A stretch of 64,000 nucleotides of DNA from Pontibacter aydingkolensis (lineage in GTDB: Bacteria > Bacteroidota > Bacteroidia > Cytophagales > Hymenobacteraceae): NCBI RefSeq assembly GCF_019443125.1, contig NZ_JAHYXK010000017.1:1-64000 (forward strand). Reading direction: 5' to 3'. A program made the translations under genes and the position numbers. Below, in pieces: positions 1-8,355 of the stretch (within the stretch, counting starts at the first letter, position 1; the number at the start of each line of letters is the position of its first letter). The notes below the pieces were generated by a model. It worked only from the letters and a program-made list of their open reading frames with translations. It did no database searches and was not told the DNA's origin.

Positions 1-87
1 CTGCTTGCCCGTGCACTTTACCCCGTTTTTCACTACTTTCACACTGTGGCAGTAGGGGCAGTTTATCTGGATAGTTATCTCGCACAT
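1..87 (-). CDS. IS1-type transposase, N-terminal fragment (cut by window edge)
   Basis: A reading frame opens at an ATG at 87 and stays open for 29 codons to the window edge. It contains CPYC at residues 10-13, then VVKNG at 18-22 and TGKQ at 26-29. This layout (Cys pair, then V-V-x-N-G, then G-x-Q) is that of the InsA-type zinc-finger N-terminus of IS1-family transposases, which binds the terminal repeats of the element. The second Cys pair and the catalytic part would lie outside the window. I could not identify the terminal inverted repeat in the roughly 200 bases upstream. A zinc-ribbon protein of another transposase family is the main alternative. Confidence 0.6.
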   Translation of the reverse strand, partial: MCEITIQINCPYCHSVKVVKNGVKCTGKQ

Positions 88-316
88 AACTTCCTGTAAA
101 CACCCTTGCTGTCATACTTATTCTAATATCATACATTATAGACCACAACCTAAATTTATAACCTATTACAACGGAGCACCTCCGGTAGAAGTTATAAAGT
201 ACACCAGGCAGCCTTAAGTATGCATTTTTATGAAACTTACACCTATCAAACAGAAAGGTTGCCAGGAGGATCAAATCCTATACTTTAGCTGTATAAGGCA
301 GTAGTTTTTCTGGCAA

Positions 317-1075
317 TTACTTTATGCACTTAAAGATCAGTTCTCTTCGGCCATCTCCCAGGCTGTTCCTTTTTACCACCTCTTGGGGCAGTGCTAGCCG
401 GTAATCTATTTGCGCTACATTAAAACCCTGCTTTGCGAGCCTTGCTCCAAAATCCGCGCCATGCAACCGGCATAGATCGGGTTCGCCATACTTTTGCAAC
501 CTTTCTGCGGCAGTTGTTATACTTTCATCCTCAAATGTATAAGTTAACTCCGGGTTGATGAGGGTAAGTATAAGTGCAGTACCATTTGACTTTAAAACTC
601 TTTTAAGTTCCTGTATTGCCCTGGCCTCATTGGGTACGTGACCCAGCACATGGGAGCAAATAACCAAGTCGAAATAGCTATCAGGGTAGGGTATAGCAGT
701 GATATCTATAACATGATTCGCAAAAGCCGGATTTATGTCTGCATCCACATATTCGCCAGGCAGTTTATACAACTTGTTATATAAACAGGGCTCTGGGGCA
801 AAGTGTAATACCTTTAAGGACCTGCCAAACACTTCAGTTTCGTTTTGCAGGTATAAGTGCAGTAGCCGCGTTCTTTCCAGCGAACCACAGTAGGGGCACA
901 CAGCATTTTCACGTTTGATGTTGCCTTTCGGTAAAAACGTTCTGAAGCTTTTACCACAGCAGTTGCAGTAAAAGCGATTTCCAAAATATAAAGGCGATAC
1001 AAGCTTATTCAGGTCCTGTCGAATGCTGATCCTGTGTTTTTCGGATACTATACTTTTATAAAGGGATTTGATCAT
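317..1075 (-). CDS. Zinc-ribbon class I SAM-dependent methyltransferase
   Basis: A 252-residue protein with a Rossmann-type SAM-binding core behind a small metal-binding head. Cys37/Cys40 and Cys60/Cys63 form two CxxC pairs, as in a zinc ribbon. The core has motif I-like VLHFAPEP (89-96), the acidic strand YVDADI (109-114) and FDLVICSHVLGHV (135-147), followed by the QELKRVLKSNG segment typical of Methyltransf_11 proteins. The start codon overlaps the stop of the upstream deacetylase gene by 4 bases (ATGA), so the two are translationally coupled. The pairing with a polysaccharide deacetylase suggests a role in modifying a surface glycan, but the substrate cannot be read from sequence. Confidence 0.8.
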   Translation of the reverse strand: MIKSLYKSIVSEKHRISIRQDLNKLVSPLYFGNRFYCNCCGKSFRTFLPKGNIKRENAVCPYCGSLERTRLLHLYLQNETEVFGRSLKVLHFAPEPCLYNKLYKLPGEYVDADINPAFANHVIDITAIPYPDSYFDLVICSHVLGHVPNEARAIQELKRVLKSNGTALILTLINPELTYTFEDESITTAAERLQKYGEPDLCRLHGADFGARLAKQGFNVAQIDYRLALPQEVVKRNSLGDGRRELIFKCIK

Positions 1076-2094
1076 TTCCGCCTGATGGAGTTTTTAAGAA
1101 GTGGTGCTTTTAAAAGATAGTACAGGTATTCCGATTTAATAAGTTGCTCTACAGGTTTTGATGTGCCTTCTACTGGTATTCTGTGTAAATGGCAATCACT
1201 AAAATCGGCTTTCAATCCTGAAATACCAAACGTTAGCTTTAAGTTTGCCTCCGAATGCAGCCATTTTAAGAACTCCAGACTAACACCATCGTCGCTGAAC
1301 GGAAACGAAAAATATTTGTCTGTAATGCCAAATCGTTGCTCCAGTTGCTTAAAACTCTGCTTTATCTGGCGTTTCTGCTCCTCCAAAGTTATACTTTTAA
1401 ACAACGGATGGTCTATACTATGCGAGCCCATGGTAAAGCCTCTTTTTATCAGATCGGATATTTCGGTGGCGCTTAAGTATGGTTGCTCTTTTTTTAGATA
1501 GGTGTCAAAATCAATATCCAGCAGTTGACTAATTGTAGCTATATTTTGCTGGTCGTGATATGAGAGTTGAAGCAACCGCTGTTTTATGATCTCTTTGCTT
1601 TGGAGATCAGTACCTAAGACAGCTGTTATTTGCTTCAGTATAGCGTTATCATCCGTCAGGTTAGCAGCATCTATCAAAAGACTTACTTTGTACCGGTAAA
1701 ACAAGGCTGTGTTGTCTATAAAATCTGAGTTCAGGAAAACAGTAGCCGGTATGCCTTTTTGCTCCAGGATAGGGGCAATGACAGTATAAAACTCTTTTAA
1801 GCCATCGTCGAAAGTTAAATGAAATACCGGCTCAGTAAGTGCTTCCTGGCCAGAGATAACCAGGTACAGTTCACTTAAAGTTATTGGTTTATAATGTCTG
1901 CAGTAAAACTCCAGGTCGTTTATAAACAGCTTGGTGTTGCGCAAAGTATACAGGTTGCAGATGTGTGCCAGCCGCTTGTCTGAAACAGTATGGTAAAAGG
2001 GGAGAAGTATGTTTTTACCCGTAACACTAACTAAACTTTTCATAGAAACCTGCTGGTGTAAATTACCTAACAAGCTCCGGAGTTGCTGTTTCAT
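1072..2094 (-). CDS. Polysaccharide deacetylase family (NodB-like, CE4) protein
   Basis: A 340-residue protein with the family signatures YHTVSD (34-39), TFDDG (94-98, catalytic base and metal Asp) and SHSIDH (224-229, metal His pair). CE4 enzymes remove N- or O-acetyl groups from cell-envelope polysaccharides. The gap between TFDDG and the His motif is about 125 residues, much longer than in compact NodB domains, so there is a large insertion. I see no clear signal peptide, and the N-terminus is basic with only a short hydrophobic patch, so a cytoplasmic or membrane-peripheral location is possible. It is the first gene of a two-gene unit with the downstream methyltransferase. Confidence 0.82.
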   Translation of the reverse strand: MKQQLRSLLGNLHQQVSMKSLVSVTGKNILLPFYHTVSDKRLAHICNLYTLRNTKLFINDLEFYCRHYKPITLSELYLVISGQEALTEPVFHLTFDDGLKEFYTVIAPILEQKGIPATVFLNSDFIDNTALFYRYKVSLLIDAANLTDDNAILKQITAVLGTDLQSKEIIKQRLLQLSYHDQQNIATISQLLDIDFDTYLKKEQPYLSATEISDLIKRGFTMGSHSIDHPLFKSITLEEQKRQIKQSFKQLEQRFGITDKYFSFPFSDDGVSLEFLKWLHSEANLKLTFGISGLKADFSDCHLHRIPVEGTSKPVEQLIKSEYLYYLLKAPLLKNSIRRK

Positions 2095-2310
2095 ATTTAT
2101 TGAAGAGGCTATACTTCTTTAGCGATCAGAATGTGCTTTGGTATTCAGTGGGTTATACTTCAACGAGATCGTATATATCCCATCATACTACTCAGCTCTG
2201 AATGTAATACACTTTTTTCTACTTTATCTGGTGTGAATCTCCAGACTTTAGCATATCCATAACTTTTCTGGTTTGGCACTATTCACATTATAATTTACCA
2301 GGCGAATCAA

Positions 2311-2432
2311 CCAATTGTCCCCTTGAGGGGACTTTAGGGGTGTTTACACCTGAGAAAACATCCAAGCCAACTAAGTTAAAGCGGATTCCCCCGTAGCGTT
2401 ACACCCCTGTAGCCCCCTCATGGGGACAATTA
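2311..2432. repeat. Long hyphenated inverted repeat
   Basis: The left arm at 2313-2343 begins AATTGTCCCCTTGAGGGG and ends GGGGTGT. The reverse complement of 2401-2431 begins AATTGTCCCCATGAGGGG and ends the same way, with about 27 of 31 bases matching. Each arm also contains its own small palindrome (CCCCTTGAGGGG). The spacer is about 57 bases. There is no reading frame inside, so this looks like a non-coding dispersed palindromic element. Confidence 0.7.
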
Positions 2433-2614
2433 ATCAGAATCTGAGTCTATTCCAAAAAAGTTATGTGACAGGATAAGGCGAGGACGCTCGCGCCATGAGA
2501 AATAGGTTTGACTATTGCAGGCTAACACATTGGCTTTCTGAATCGCAACTTAAGTTGAGTTCTAACCTTAAAAGTATAAATTTTTTGAAAGGAATCAGCA
2601 GCTTAAGTTAAAAT

Positions 2615-2647
2615 AAAAGAGCCAGACCACACAGGTCTGGCTCTTTT
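2615..2647. terminator. Rho-independent terminator after lepB
   Basis: A perfect 14-base stem (2615-2628 with 2634-2647) around a 5-base loop. It has a GC-rich core and A/T runs at both feet, so it could act in both directions. It lies 21 bases beyond the lepB stop and so ends the leftward operon. Confidence 0.88.
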
Positions 2648-2668
2648 ATTTATCTGTAAAGTATAAAC

Positions 2669-3769
2669 TTAGTCAATTATATTAAAGATGCGGCTCCATC
2701 GTACTTTGCTCAGGAAGCTGCCATTCGGGTCTGTAGACATCCAGATCATCACCGCTTTGCCTACTACGTGGTCCGCTGGTACAAACCCCCAGTAACGAGA
2801 GTCAAGAGAGTTGTGGCGGTTATCACCCATCATAAAGTAGTAGTCCTGCTTAAACGTATATTGGTTAACCTCTTTGCCATCAATATACAGTTTACCATCG
2901 CGAACTTCAGCATTTTCATTGTGCTCATACTTTAAAATAACACGCTCGTAAAGCGGCAAGGTATTCTCGTTAATGGCTACAGTTGCACCTTCCTTTGGGA
3001 TATAAAGCGGGCCGAAGTTGTCTTTGTTCCATTCATACTTGCTTGGCACATGCGGGAAAACCTCCGGATCGCCTTTGCCTGGTATGTCCTTCAGCAACAT
3101 AGTTTCCTTTACAAAGTCAAGAGTAGCCAGTTGTTTTGCTTTTTCCTCAGAGGTATCAATAATATAGCCTCCCTGCCAGCGGGTTACGTCAGTAATGTCA
3201 CGGTCCAGGAAGAACTTCTCGTTCAGGATGTTATCCGTAGACAGGAAGTACTTGTACTGAATCTGCTCCGGGTTTTCAACTGCTTTGCCATTTATATATA
3301 CTTGCATGTCGCGGATGGCAATAGTATCGCCGGCAATGCCAATGGCACGTTTAATATAATTTGTGCGAAGGTCGGCTGGGTGTTCGTCCTCGGGAGGGTA
3401 GTTAAATACCACTACATCACCGCGGCTTACTTCCGAAAAGCCAGGCAGACGGTAAGACTTAAGCTGTATGGCATCTGAGTAAGACGGAATGTTGGTGCCC
3501 CATATGGTTTGGTGTGTTAGCGGAACCTGCAGCGGAGTGATTGGTGTACGGGGCCCGTAATGCAACTTACTTACAAACAGGAAATCGCCCACCAGCAAAG
3601 ACTTCTCCATAGAAGGAGTAGGGATAGTATAGGCCTCAAACGTTGCCCAGCGTATTAAGCTGGCTGCTATTACGGCAAAAACAATAGCGTCGCCCCATTC
3701 TCGGGCAAAGCTTTTTCTTTTTTTGGGCTCTTTGGTCTCAGGTTTCTTATCCCAGAATTTTACTTTCAT
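2669..3769 (-). CDS. lepB: Signal peptidase I
   Basis: A membrane-anchored serine protease that removes signal peptides from secreted proteins. A single transmembrane segment lies at about 27-45. The catalytic serine is Ser53 in TPSMEKSLLVGD, and the general-base lysine is Lys140 in YIKRAIGIAGD. RGDVVVFNYP (117-126) and the C-terminal box MGDNRHNSLDSRYWG complete the S26 signature. At 366 residues it is longer than many LepB proteins, with an extended segment between the lysine box and the C-terminal box. It is the last gene of the parA-parB-DUF5683-dapB-lepB operon, 15 bases after dapB, and is followed by a strong terminator. Confidence 0.96.
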   Translation of the reverse strand: MKVKFWDKKPETKEPKKRKSFAREWGDAIVFAVIAASLIRWATFEAYTIPTPSMEKSLLVGDFLFVSKLHYGPRTPITPLQVPLTHQTIWGTNIPSYSDAIQLKSYRLPGFSEVSRGDVVVFNYPPEDEHPADLRTNYIKRAIGIAGDTIAIRDMQVYINGKAVENPEQIQYKYFLSTDNILNEKFFLDRDITDVTRWQGGYIIDTSEEKAKQLATLDFVKETMLLKDIPGKGDPEVFPHVPSKYEWNKDNFGPLYIPKEGATVAINENTLPLYERVILKYEHNENAEVRDGKLYIDGKEVNQYTFKQDYYFMMGDNRHNSLDSRYWGFVPADHVVGKAVMIWMSTDPNGSFLSKVRWSRIFNIID

Positions 3770-3784
3770 CAGTAAATGCTATGG

Positions 3785-4501
3785 TTACAGGTTCAGCATG
3801 TCTTTCATGCCGTAAACACCCTGGCGGCTTTTAAGCCACTCAGCGGCCATTACGGCGCCTTCGGCAAAACCAGTACGGCTGTGGGCAATGTGGCCTAACT
3901 CAATCTGGTCTACTTCTGAGCTGTAGGTAACGATATGTGTGCCTACAACATCAGGCTCACGCTCCGAAGTGATGTTTAATTTACTTTTTTCTTCCGGATT
4001 ATCAGCAACCCAGCCTTCTAAATTGTTATAGCTGGCCAGTATGCCTTCGGCTGTTGTAATGCCGGTGCCGCTTGGCTTGTCTACTTTTTGCAAGTGGTGT
4101 ATTTCACGTATGGTTACTTCGTACTCCTTATACTCCTTCATTTTGCTGGCAATGTACTCATTAAAATGGAAGAAAAGGTTTACGCCCACGCTGTAGTTAG
4201 ACGCATAAAAAAAAGCGCCTTTGTTTTGATCGCAAAGCTGTTTAGCCTCGTCAAACTTATCCAGCCAGCCAGTAGAGCCAGACACAACAGGAATGCCATT
4301 TGTAAGGCAGTAAGAAACGTTACCAAAAGCAGCCTCGGGGTGTGTGAATTCTATGGCTGCGTCGGTATTGCTGCCGTTATAGTTCTGCAGTTCTTCGGCA
4401 TTGGTGTGGTCTATTTTACCAACAATCGTATGGCCTTTTGCCAGTGCCAGCTGCTCTATGGTTTTACCCATTTTGCCGTAGCCAATTAAAAGTATCTTCA
4501 T
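3785..4501 (-). CDS. dapB: 4-hydroxy-tetrahydrodipicolinate reductase
   Basis: Catalyses the NAD(P)H-dependent reduction step of the diaminopimelate/lysine pathway, feeding peptidoglycan synthesis. The N-terminal Rossmann motif is GYGKMG (7-12). The catalytic region is HHLQKVDKPSGT, with His135-His136, Lys139 and the substrate-binding PSGT (143-146). At 238 residues it matches the short DapB forms of Bacteroidota. It follows the DUF5683 gene with only 2 bases between them, so the two are cotranscribed. Confidence 0.95.
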   Translation of the reverse strand: MKILLIGYGKMGKTIEQLALAKGHTIVGKIDHTNAEELQNYNGSNTDAAIEFTHPEAAFGNVSYCLTNGIPVVSGSTGWLDKFDEAKQLCDQNKGAFFYASNYSVGVNLFFHFNEYIASKMKEYKEYEVTIREIHHLQKVDKPSGTGITTAEGILASYNNLEGWVADNPEEKSKLNITSEREPDVVGTHIVTYSSEVDQIELGHIAHSRTGFAEGAVMAAEWLKSRQGVYGMKDMLNL

Positions 4502-4503
4502 TT

Positions 4504-5157
4504 TTATTTAGAGTATAAAACAAGCGTTACCCCCGGAGCCATACTATACGATGAGCCCCTCATAGGAATAAGGTTAGGCTGCACCTGTAACGATATGTCT
4601 TCGCTTACGTCAAAGTCTTTCAGGTGTGCATGCACATAGGCTTCTGCAATGTTTAGTCCGTAGGCCAGCACCGAAAGCAGGATGGTCAGGTCGCGGTTGC
4701 GGCGGTAGAAGTCGCGGCTGTAACGCAGGTTCTCTGTGCCCCGCTGTGTAAGTACCCCGTTTTGCGGATTATAAACACCGTAGATAGGGCTATTTACATA
4801 CTTGTCGGTTTCGTTGCGGCTCCGTTGGTTTAATGCCAGCCTGAAATCCTGGTAATTTTTATTGTTGTCTATCAGAAAGTAGCCTAGCACAGCGCCAGTG
4901 GCATAAACGATGGGTACTTTCCAGTAGGCTTTGTTGTATACCTGGCCGGCTCCCGGTATAATGGCAGAGTAAAAAGCAGCTTTGGCTGGCTTATCCCATG
5001 TGCTCAGGAAAAAGCGCTTCTGCGCAGTATCTGGTACAGCTACGGCCACAGGAATAGAGTCCTGCCCGGCAGTTACTACCTGTCCCATGGTTATAGCGGG
5101 AGAGAAGTATGAAAGTATACTTAACAGGAAAGCTGCAGCGCCAAAACGTAGCTTCAT
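4504..5157 (-). CDS. DUF5683 family membrane/exported protein
   Basis: A 217-residue protein with a hydrophobic N-terminal signal (about 1-25) and a central conserved block around STWDKPAKAAFYSAIIPGAGQ, then YNKAYWKVPIVYATGAVLGY, characteristic of DUF5683 proteins. At least two membrane-associated segments are visible (about 60-100 and 155-172). The family has no assigned biochemical function. In Bacteroidota it often sits between parB and dapB, as here, 6 bases after parB. That location makes an envelope role linked to growth plausible, but this is inference. Confidence 0.8.
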   Translation of the reverse strand: MKLRFGAAAFLLSILSYFSPAITMGQVVTAGQDSIPVAVAVPDTAQKRFFLSTWDKPAKAAFYSAIIPGAGQVYNKAYWKVPIVYATGAVLGYFLIDNNKNYQDFRLALNQRSRNETDKYVNSPIYGVYNPQNGVLTQRGTENLRYSRDFYRRNRDLTILLSVLAYGLNIAEAYVHAHLKDFDVSEDISLQVQPNLIPMRGSSYSMAPGVTLVLYSK

Positions 5158-5163
5158 GTAGGT

Positions 5164-6078
5164 TTAGTAGTTTAGTATTTCTAAAATACGGTTCAACTCA
5201 TCAACCGATACAAACGGGATCTTGATCTCGCCTTTGCCTTCGTTGTTTGCCTTTACCTGAATTTTAGTACCGAACTGGGATGTAAGCTTAGACTCAACAG
5301 TCTTCAGTTCGCTTTCATACTTGTTAAACTGAAGCTGCTGTTGTGGGTCTGGTTTCTTTTTGGCGTTCTGTAAGTTACGTACCAACTCTTCAACCTTTCG
5401 TACAGACAGTTCTTTGGCCACTACTTCTTTAAACACATCCAGCTGCTGCTCTATTGTATCGATGTTAATGAGGGCACGGGCATGGCCCATACTGATGAGG
5501 TTGTCGCGCAGGGCAATCTGGATATCCGGCGGAAGCTTAAGCAGGCGCAGGTAATTGGTGACAGTCGTTCTTTTCTTACCTACACGGTCTCCCAGTTCTT
5601 CCTGCTTCAAGCTGCACTCGGTTAAAAGGCGCTGGTAGGAGAGGGCGATCTCGATGGCATTGAGGTTCTCACGCTGAATGTTCTCTATCAAAGCCATCTC
5701 CAGCATCTGCTGGTCGTCGGCCTTGCGGATGTAGGCTGGTATTACCTCCAGACCGGCTATTTTAGCGGCCTGGTAACGGCGCTCACCCGAAATAAGCTGG
5801 AAAGTGTTCTGGTCCAGCTGGCGAACGGTAATAGGCTGAATGATGCCCTGTATCTTGATAGACTCTGCCAACTCTTCCAGTGCCGCCTGATCGAAATGCG
5901 TGCGGGGCTGGTAAGGGTTGGTCTGTATTTGGCTAATGGCTATATCTGCGATAGTATTAACTTCGTTAGCGGTGGATGACTCAGTTTTGCCGGTATACTT
6001 GTTGCCCTCCAGAAGAGAGCCTAGGCCCCTTCCGAGGCCGCCTTTGCGTTTTGGTGCTGAATTCTTGTTATCGGACAT
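5164..6078 (-). CDS. parB: Chromosome partitioning protein ParB
   Basis: A 304-residue centromere-binding protein that loads on parS sites and works with ParA to segregate the origin region. The N-terminal GLGRGLGSLL (14-23) is the ParA-interacting motif. ISQIQTNPYQPR and the box ISGERRYQAAKIAGL belong to the ParB/Srx nucleotide (CTP) domain. They are followed by an HTH region (around VGKKRTTVTNYLRLLKLP) and a C-terminal dimerisation segment. It starts 14 bases after the parA stop. I found no convincing full parS site in this window. Confidence 0.95.
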   Translation of the reverse strand: MSDNKNSAPKRKGGLGRGLGSLLEGNKYTGKTESSTANEVNTIADIAISQIQTNPYQPRTHFDQAALEELAESIKIQGIIQPITVRQLDQNTFQLISGERRYQAAKIAGLEVIPAYIRKADDQQMLEMALIENIQRENLNAIEIALSYQRLLTECSLKQEELGDRVGKKRTTVTNYLRLLKLPPDIQIALRDNLISMGHARALINIDTIEQQLDVFKEVVAKELSVRKVEELVRNLQNAKKKPDPQQQLQFNKYESELKTVESKLTSQFGTKIQVKANNEGKGEIKIPFVSVDELNRILEILNY

Positions 6079-6092
6079 GTAATCGTATTGTG

Positions 6093-6875
6093 TTATTTCG
6101 CCAGCACGACGCTGTTCTTCTCTGCAATCTCTCGTGCCAGGTTAAGGTAACTCAAAGCACCTTTGCTTTCTGCATCGTGCAACAAGGCCGGTATACCAAA
6201 GCTAGGCGACTCACTCAACTTCACGTTTCTAGGGATAATGGTATCAAAAACCATCTGCTGGAAGTGTGTTTTCACCTCATCCACTACCTGGTTGCTCAGG
6301 CGCAGGCGCACATCATACATCGTTAACAGAATGCCTTCAATAGCCAACTCAGTGTTCAGGCGCGACTGTATGATCTTGATCGTGTTCAGCAGCTTACCCA
6401 AACCCTCCAATGCAAAATACTCGCACTGCACCGGAATTACCACAGAATCGGCAGCCGTCAGGGAGTTTACCGTGATCAGGCCCAGCGAAGGAGAACAGTC
6501 GATAATGATGAAATCATACTTGTCTTTTAATGGCTTAAGCGCCTCACGCATTTTCTCCTCACGGTTCGGGATATCGATCATCTCTACCTCGGCACCAACC
6601 AGGTCGATGTGCGATGGAATCAAGTCCAGGAACTCGATATTTGGCGACTGAAGTATGATATCTTCAACCTTTACATCCTCTACCATGCACTCGTAAATGC
6701 TGGTGGTAATGGTGGCAGGGTCGAAACCAAGGCCTGACGTGGCGTTTGCCTGTGGGTCTGCGTCAACTAAAAGCGTTTTATATTCTAAAGCTGCTAAACT
6801 GGCGGCAAGGTTAATAGCCGTGGTGGTTTTACCCACGCCACCTTTCTGGTTTGCAACTGCGATAATTTTTCCCAT
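6093..6875 (-). CDS. parA: Chromosome partitioning ATPase ParA (Soj)
   Basis: A 260-residue deviant Walker ATPase that forms the dynamic partner of ParB. The deviant Walker A motif is KGGVGKTT (11-18), with the signature lysine at Lys11. The Walker A' region [13 protein letters not shown] and the Walker B strand [11 protein letters not shown] are both present. It follows the metallo-hydrolase gene by 7 bases and precedes parB by 17, forming one operon. Confidence 0.96.
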   Translation of the reverse strand: MGKIIAVANQKGGVGKTTTAINLAASLAALEYKTLLVDADPQANATSGLGFDPATITTSIYECMVEDVKVEDIILQSPNIEFLDLIPSHIDLVGAEVEMIDIPNREEKMREALKPLKDKYDFIIIDCSPSLGLITVNSLTAADSVVIPVQCEYFALEGLGKLLNTIKIIQSRLNTELAIEGILLTMYDVRLRLSNQVVDEVKTHFQQMVFDTIIPRNVKLSESPSFGIPALLHDAESKGALSYLNLAREIAEKNSVVLAK

Positions 6876-6882
6876 TCTAAAA

Positions 6883-7563
6883 TTATAGGTTAATCGTTTG
6901 ACCTATTTCCATCAAAATAAGTTCTTTGTCGGCCATTCTGGCCACTTCCTGCACCTCCTCGTGGTCAATCTGAATGTAAGGGAAGGTGTCGTAATGCATG
7001 CCTATCACCTTATCCACCTGAACAAAATTGGCGGCAATCATGGCATCGTGTATGTCCATGGTAAAATTGTCGCCAATTGGCAGCACGGCAAAATCCACGT
7101 CAAATTGCTCTGGTATAAGCTTCATGTCGTAGGTAAGGGCGGTGTCGCCGGCAAAATAAAATGTCTTTTCTTCGGTTTCTACTACAAACCCAGCAGCCTG
7201 ACCTCCAGCTGTACCATCTGGCAAAGTGCTGGAGTGTATGGCATTTACCATTTTAACTGTTCCGAATGGTAGTGTTACTTTACCTCCGATGTTCATCGGG
7301 TGCACTTTCTCGATACCTTTTTCACCATACCAGCTGGTAATCTCGAAGGCAGCCACAAGGGTGCTGTTATTGTTTTTGGCAATCTGCTCTGCATCGTGCA
7401 CATGGTCCTGGTGGCCGTGCGAGAGCAGGATATAGTCAGCTTTGATATCGTCTACGTTTATACTTGAGGCCAGCTCGTTAGGGGAAATGAACGGGTCGAA
7501 TAACACGCGGTTTTCTCCGATTTCGAATAAGAAGCAAGATTGTCCGTAGTACGTTATTTTCAT
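6883..7563 (-). CDS. UPF0173-type metal-dependent hydrolase (metallo-beta-lactamase fold)
   Basis: A 226-residue protein with the metallo-beta-lactamase metal signature HGHQDH (His49, His51, Asp53, His54) after the leading strands [10 protein letters not shown] and VLFDPFI. It also has [11 protein letters not shown] and [13 protein letters not shown] further on, matching the UPF0173 branch of metal-dependent hydrolases. The substrate is unknown; the family is treated as a general hydrolase. It is the first gene of the operon that continues into parA-parB-DUF5683-dapB-lepB, which fits a promoter just upstream. Confidence 0.88.
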   Translation of the reverse strand: MKITYYGQSCFLFEIGENRVLFDPFISPNELASSINVDDIKADYILLSHGHQDHVHDAEQIAKNNNSTLVAAFEITSWYGEKGIEKVHPMNIGGKVTLPFGTVKMVNAIHSSTLPDGTAGGQAAGFVVETEEKTFYFAGDTALTYDMKLIPEQFDVDFAVLPIGDNFTMDIHDAMIAANFVQVDKVIGMHYDTFPYIQIDHEEVQEVARMADKELILMEIGQTINL

Positions 7564-7615
7564 AATTTCTAAAATTTAGTGCTGAACTAGTAACGCAATT
7601 TACCTGAAACTTGCA

Positions 7616-7623
7616 CAAAGATA
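7616..7623 (-). promoter_or_regulatory. Candidate Bacteroidota -7 element for the parAB operon
   Basis: Read on the minus strand this is TATCTTTG, an exact match to the Bacteroidota -7 consensus TAnnTTTG, 52 bases upstream of the metallo-hydrolase start. A TTTG lies 14 bases further upstream, closer than the usual spacing of about 19, so the -33 element is uncertain. Confidence 0.4.
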
Positions 7624-7979
7624 CATTTTTTTAACCACAAAGATTGAAGTGTTCCACGGTTCGTTACCTTTTTTTATCCACCTATTTACCCACATTTTTC
7701 CCGTGCTCCGGGGCTGGTGAAAGTGCACCATGAGAAGGGGCTTTTGTATTTATTTTGGGGTCTTCAACAGATAGATGCCAGGACTGCATATAGCTGTTCA
7801 AGTGCTTTCCTGAGATGGACAATAAGCTGAAGTAAGTGCCTGTCATGGTTAAAAAGTGAGAGGTGTAGAAGAAATGTAATGGTTGTATGGTAAGTTTAAA
7901 TAATGATGTTTATTCATTTGACAATTAATATTTTACAAATATCTGTATTAAGGACTGATAGCAAAATGAATTTGTACAT

Positions 7980-8185
7980 GTCGCAAGTTTAGCGTCAGCG
8001 CAACTTGTGACTGAGTATGAGGCCAGTTTGTAACTGGCGATATTCGGTATTATACTTACGCCTTTACAAACTGACTCTATGTCTAACCTGTGAGTTATTT
8101 AGTGGCGTCCCGCCACTTATGCCTTAAGCACAGTTTTAAACGGCCAGAGGCCCTGGGATAGCTCACACTCGCCAGAGGCGAGCGA
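7980..8185. repeat. Cluster of four short palindromes
   Basis: The stems are GTCGCAAGTT/AACTTGTGAC (7980-8011), GCCAGTT/AACTGGC (8022-8038), AGTGGCG/CGCCACT (8101-8117) and CTCGCC/GGCGAG (about 8168-8182). CAGTTTGTAA at 8024-8033 can also pair with TTACAAACTG at 8064-8073, giving an alternative fold. No reading frame is present, so this resembles a composite of REP-like palindromes. Confidence 0.6.
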
Positions 8186-8299
8186 GCTCGTTACATTAAA
8201 TGATTTGCACTTGAATGAAACTGCCTCAAGGGGAAATACTTTTCTTAAAGACAGCTTTTATTAAAAGTAGGGCTATAACTCAACCTGACAGACGCTAAA

Positions 8300-8341
8300 A
8301 GCAGCAGAAGCCGGAAGTATAAATTTCCGGCCTCTGCTGCT
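8300..8341 (-). terminator. Terminator after the GH20 hexosaminidase
   Basis: A 17-base, nearly perfect stem (8300-8316 with 8325-8341) around an 8-base loop that itself contains AAGTATA. It lies 15 bases beyond the hexosaminidase stop. The minus-strand foot runs into TTTTAGC, a short U tract. Confidence 0.75.
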
Positions 8342-8355
8342 ATACTTCATACTTG

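Larger units (their letters stand above)
2095..2668. other. 574-base gap without a gene; holds a dispersed inverted repeat and a terminator
   Basis: No credible coding frame was found. The gap holds a 31-base imperfect inverted repeat (arms near 2313-2343 and 2401-2431) and the lepB terminator hairpin at 2615-2647. Several TATACTT/AAGTATA heptamers are also present. Confidence 0.7.
7564..8355. other. 792-base gap without a gene; cluster of hairpins
   Basis: No plausible coding frame was seen. The right half holds at least four stem-loops between 7980 and 8185, then the hexosaminidase terminator at 8300-8341. The left end holds the presumed promoter of the parAB operon. Confidence 0.65.

Noticed and set aside
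7650..7665. A possible parS site upstream of the parAB operon (TGTTCCACG...)
   Set aside because: Only the left half matches the TGTTCCACGTGGAACA consensus; the right half does not, so it is probably chance.
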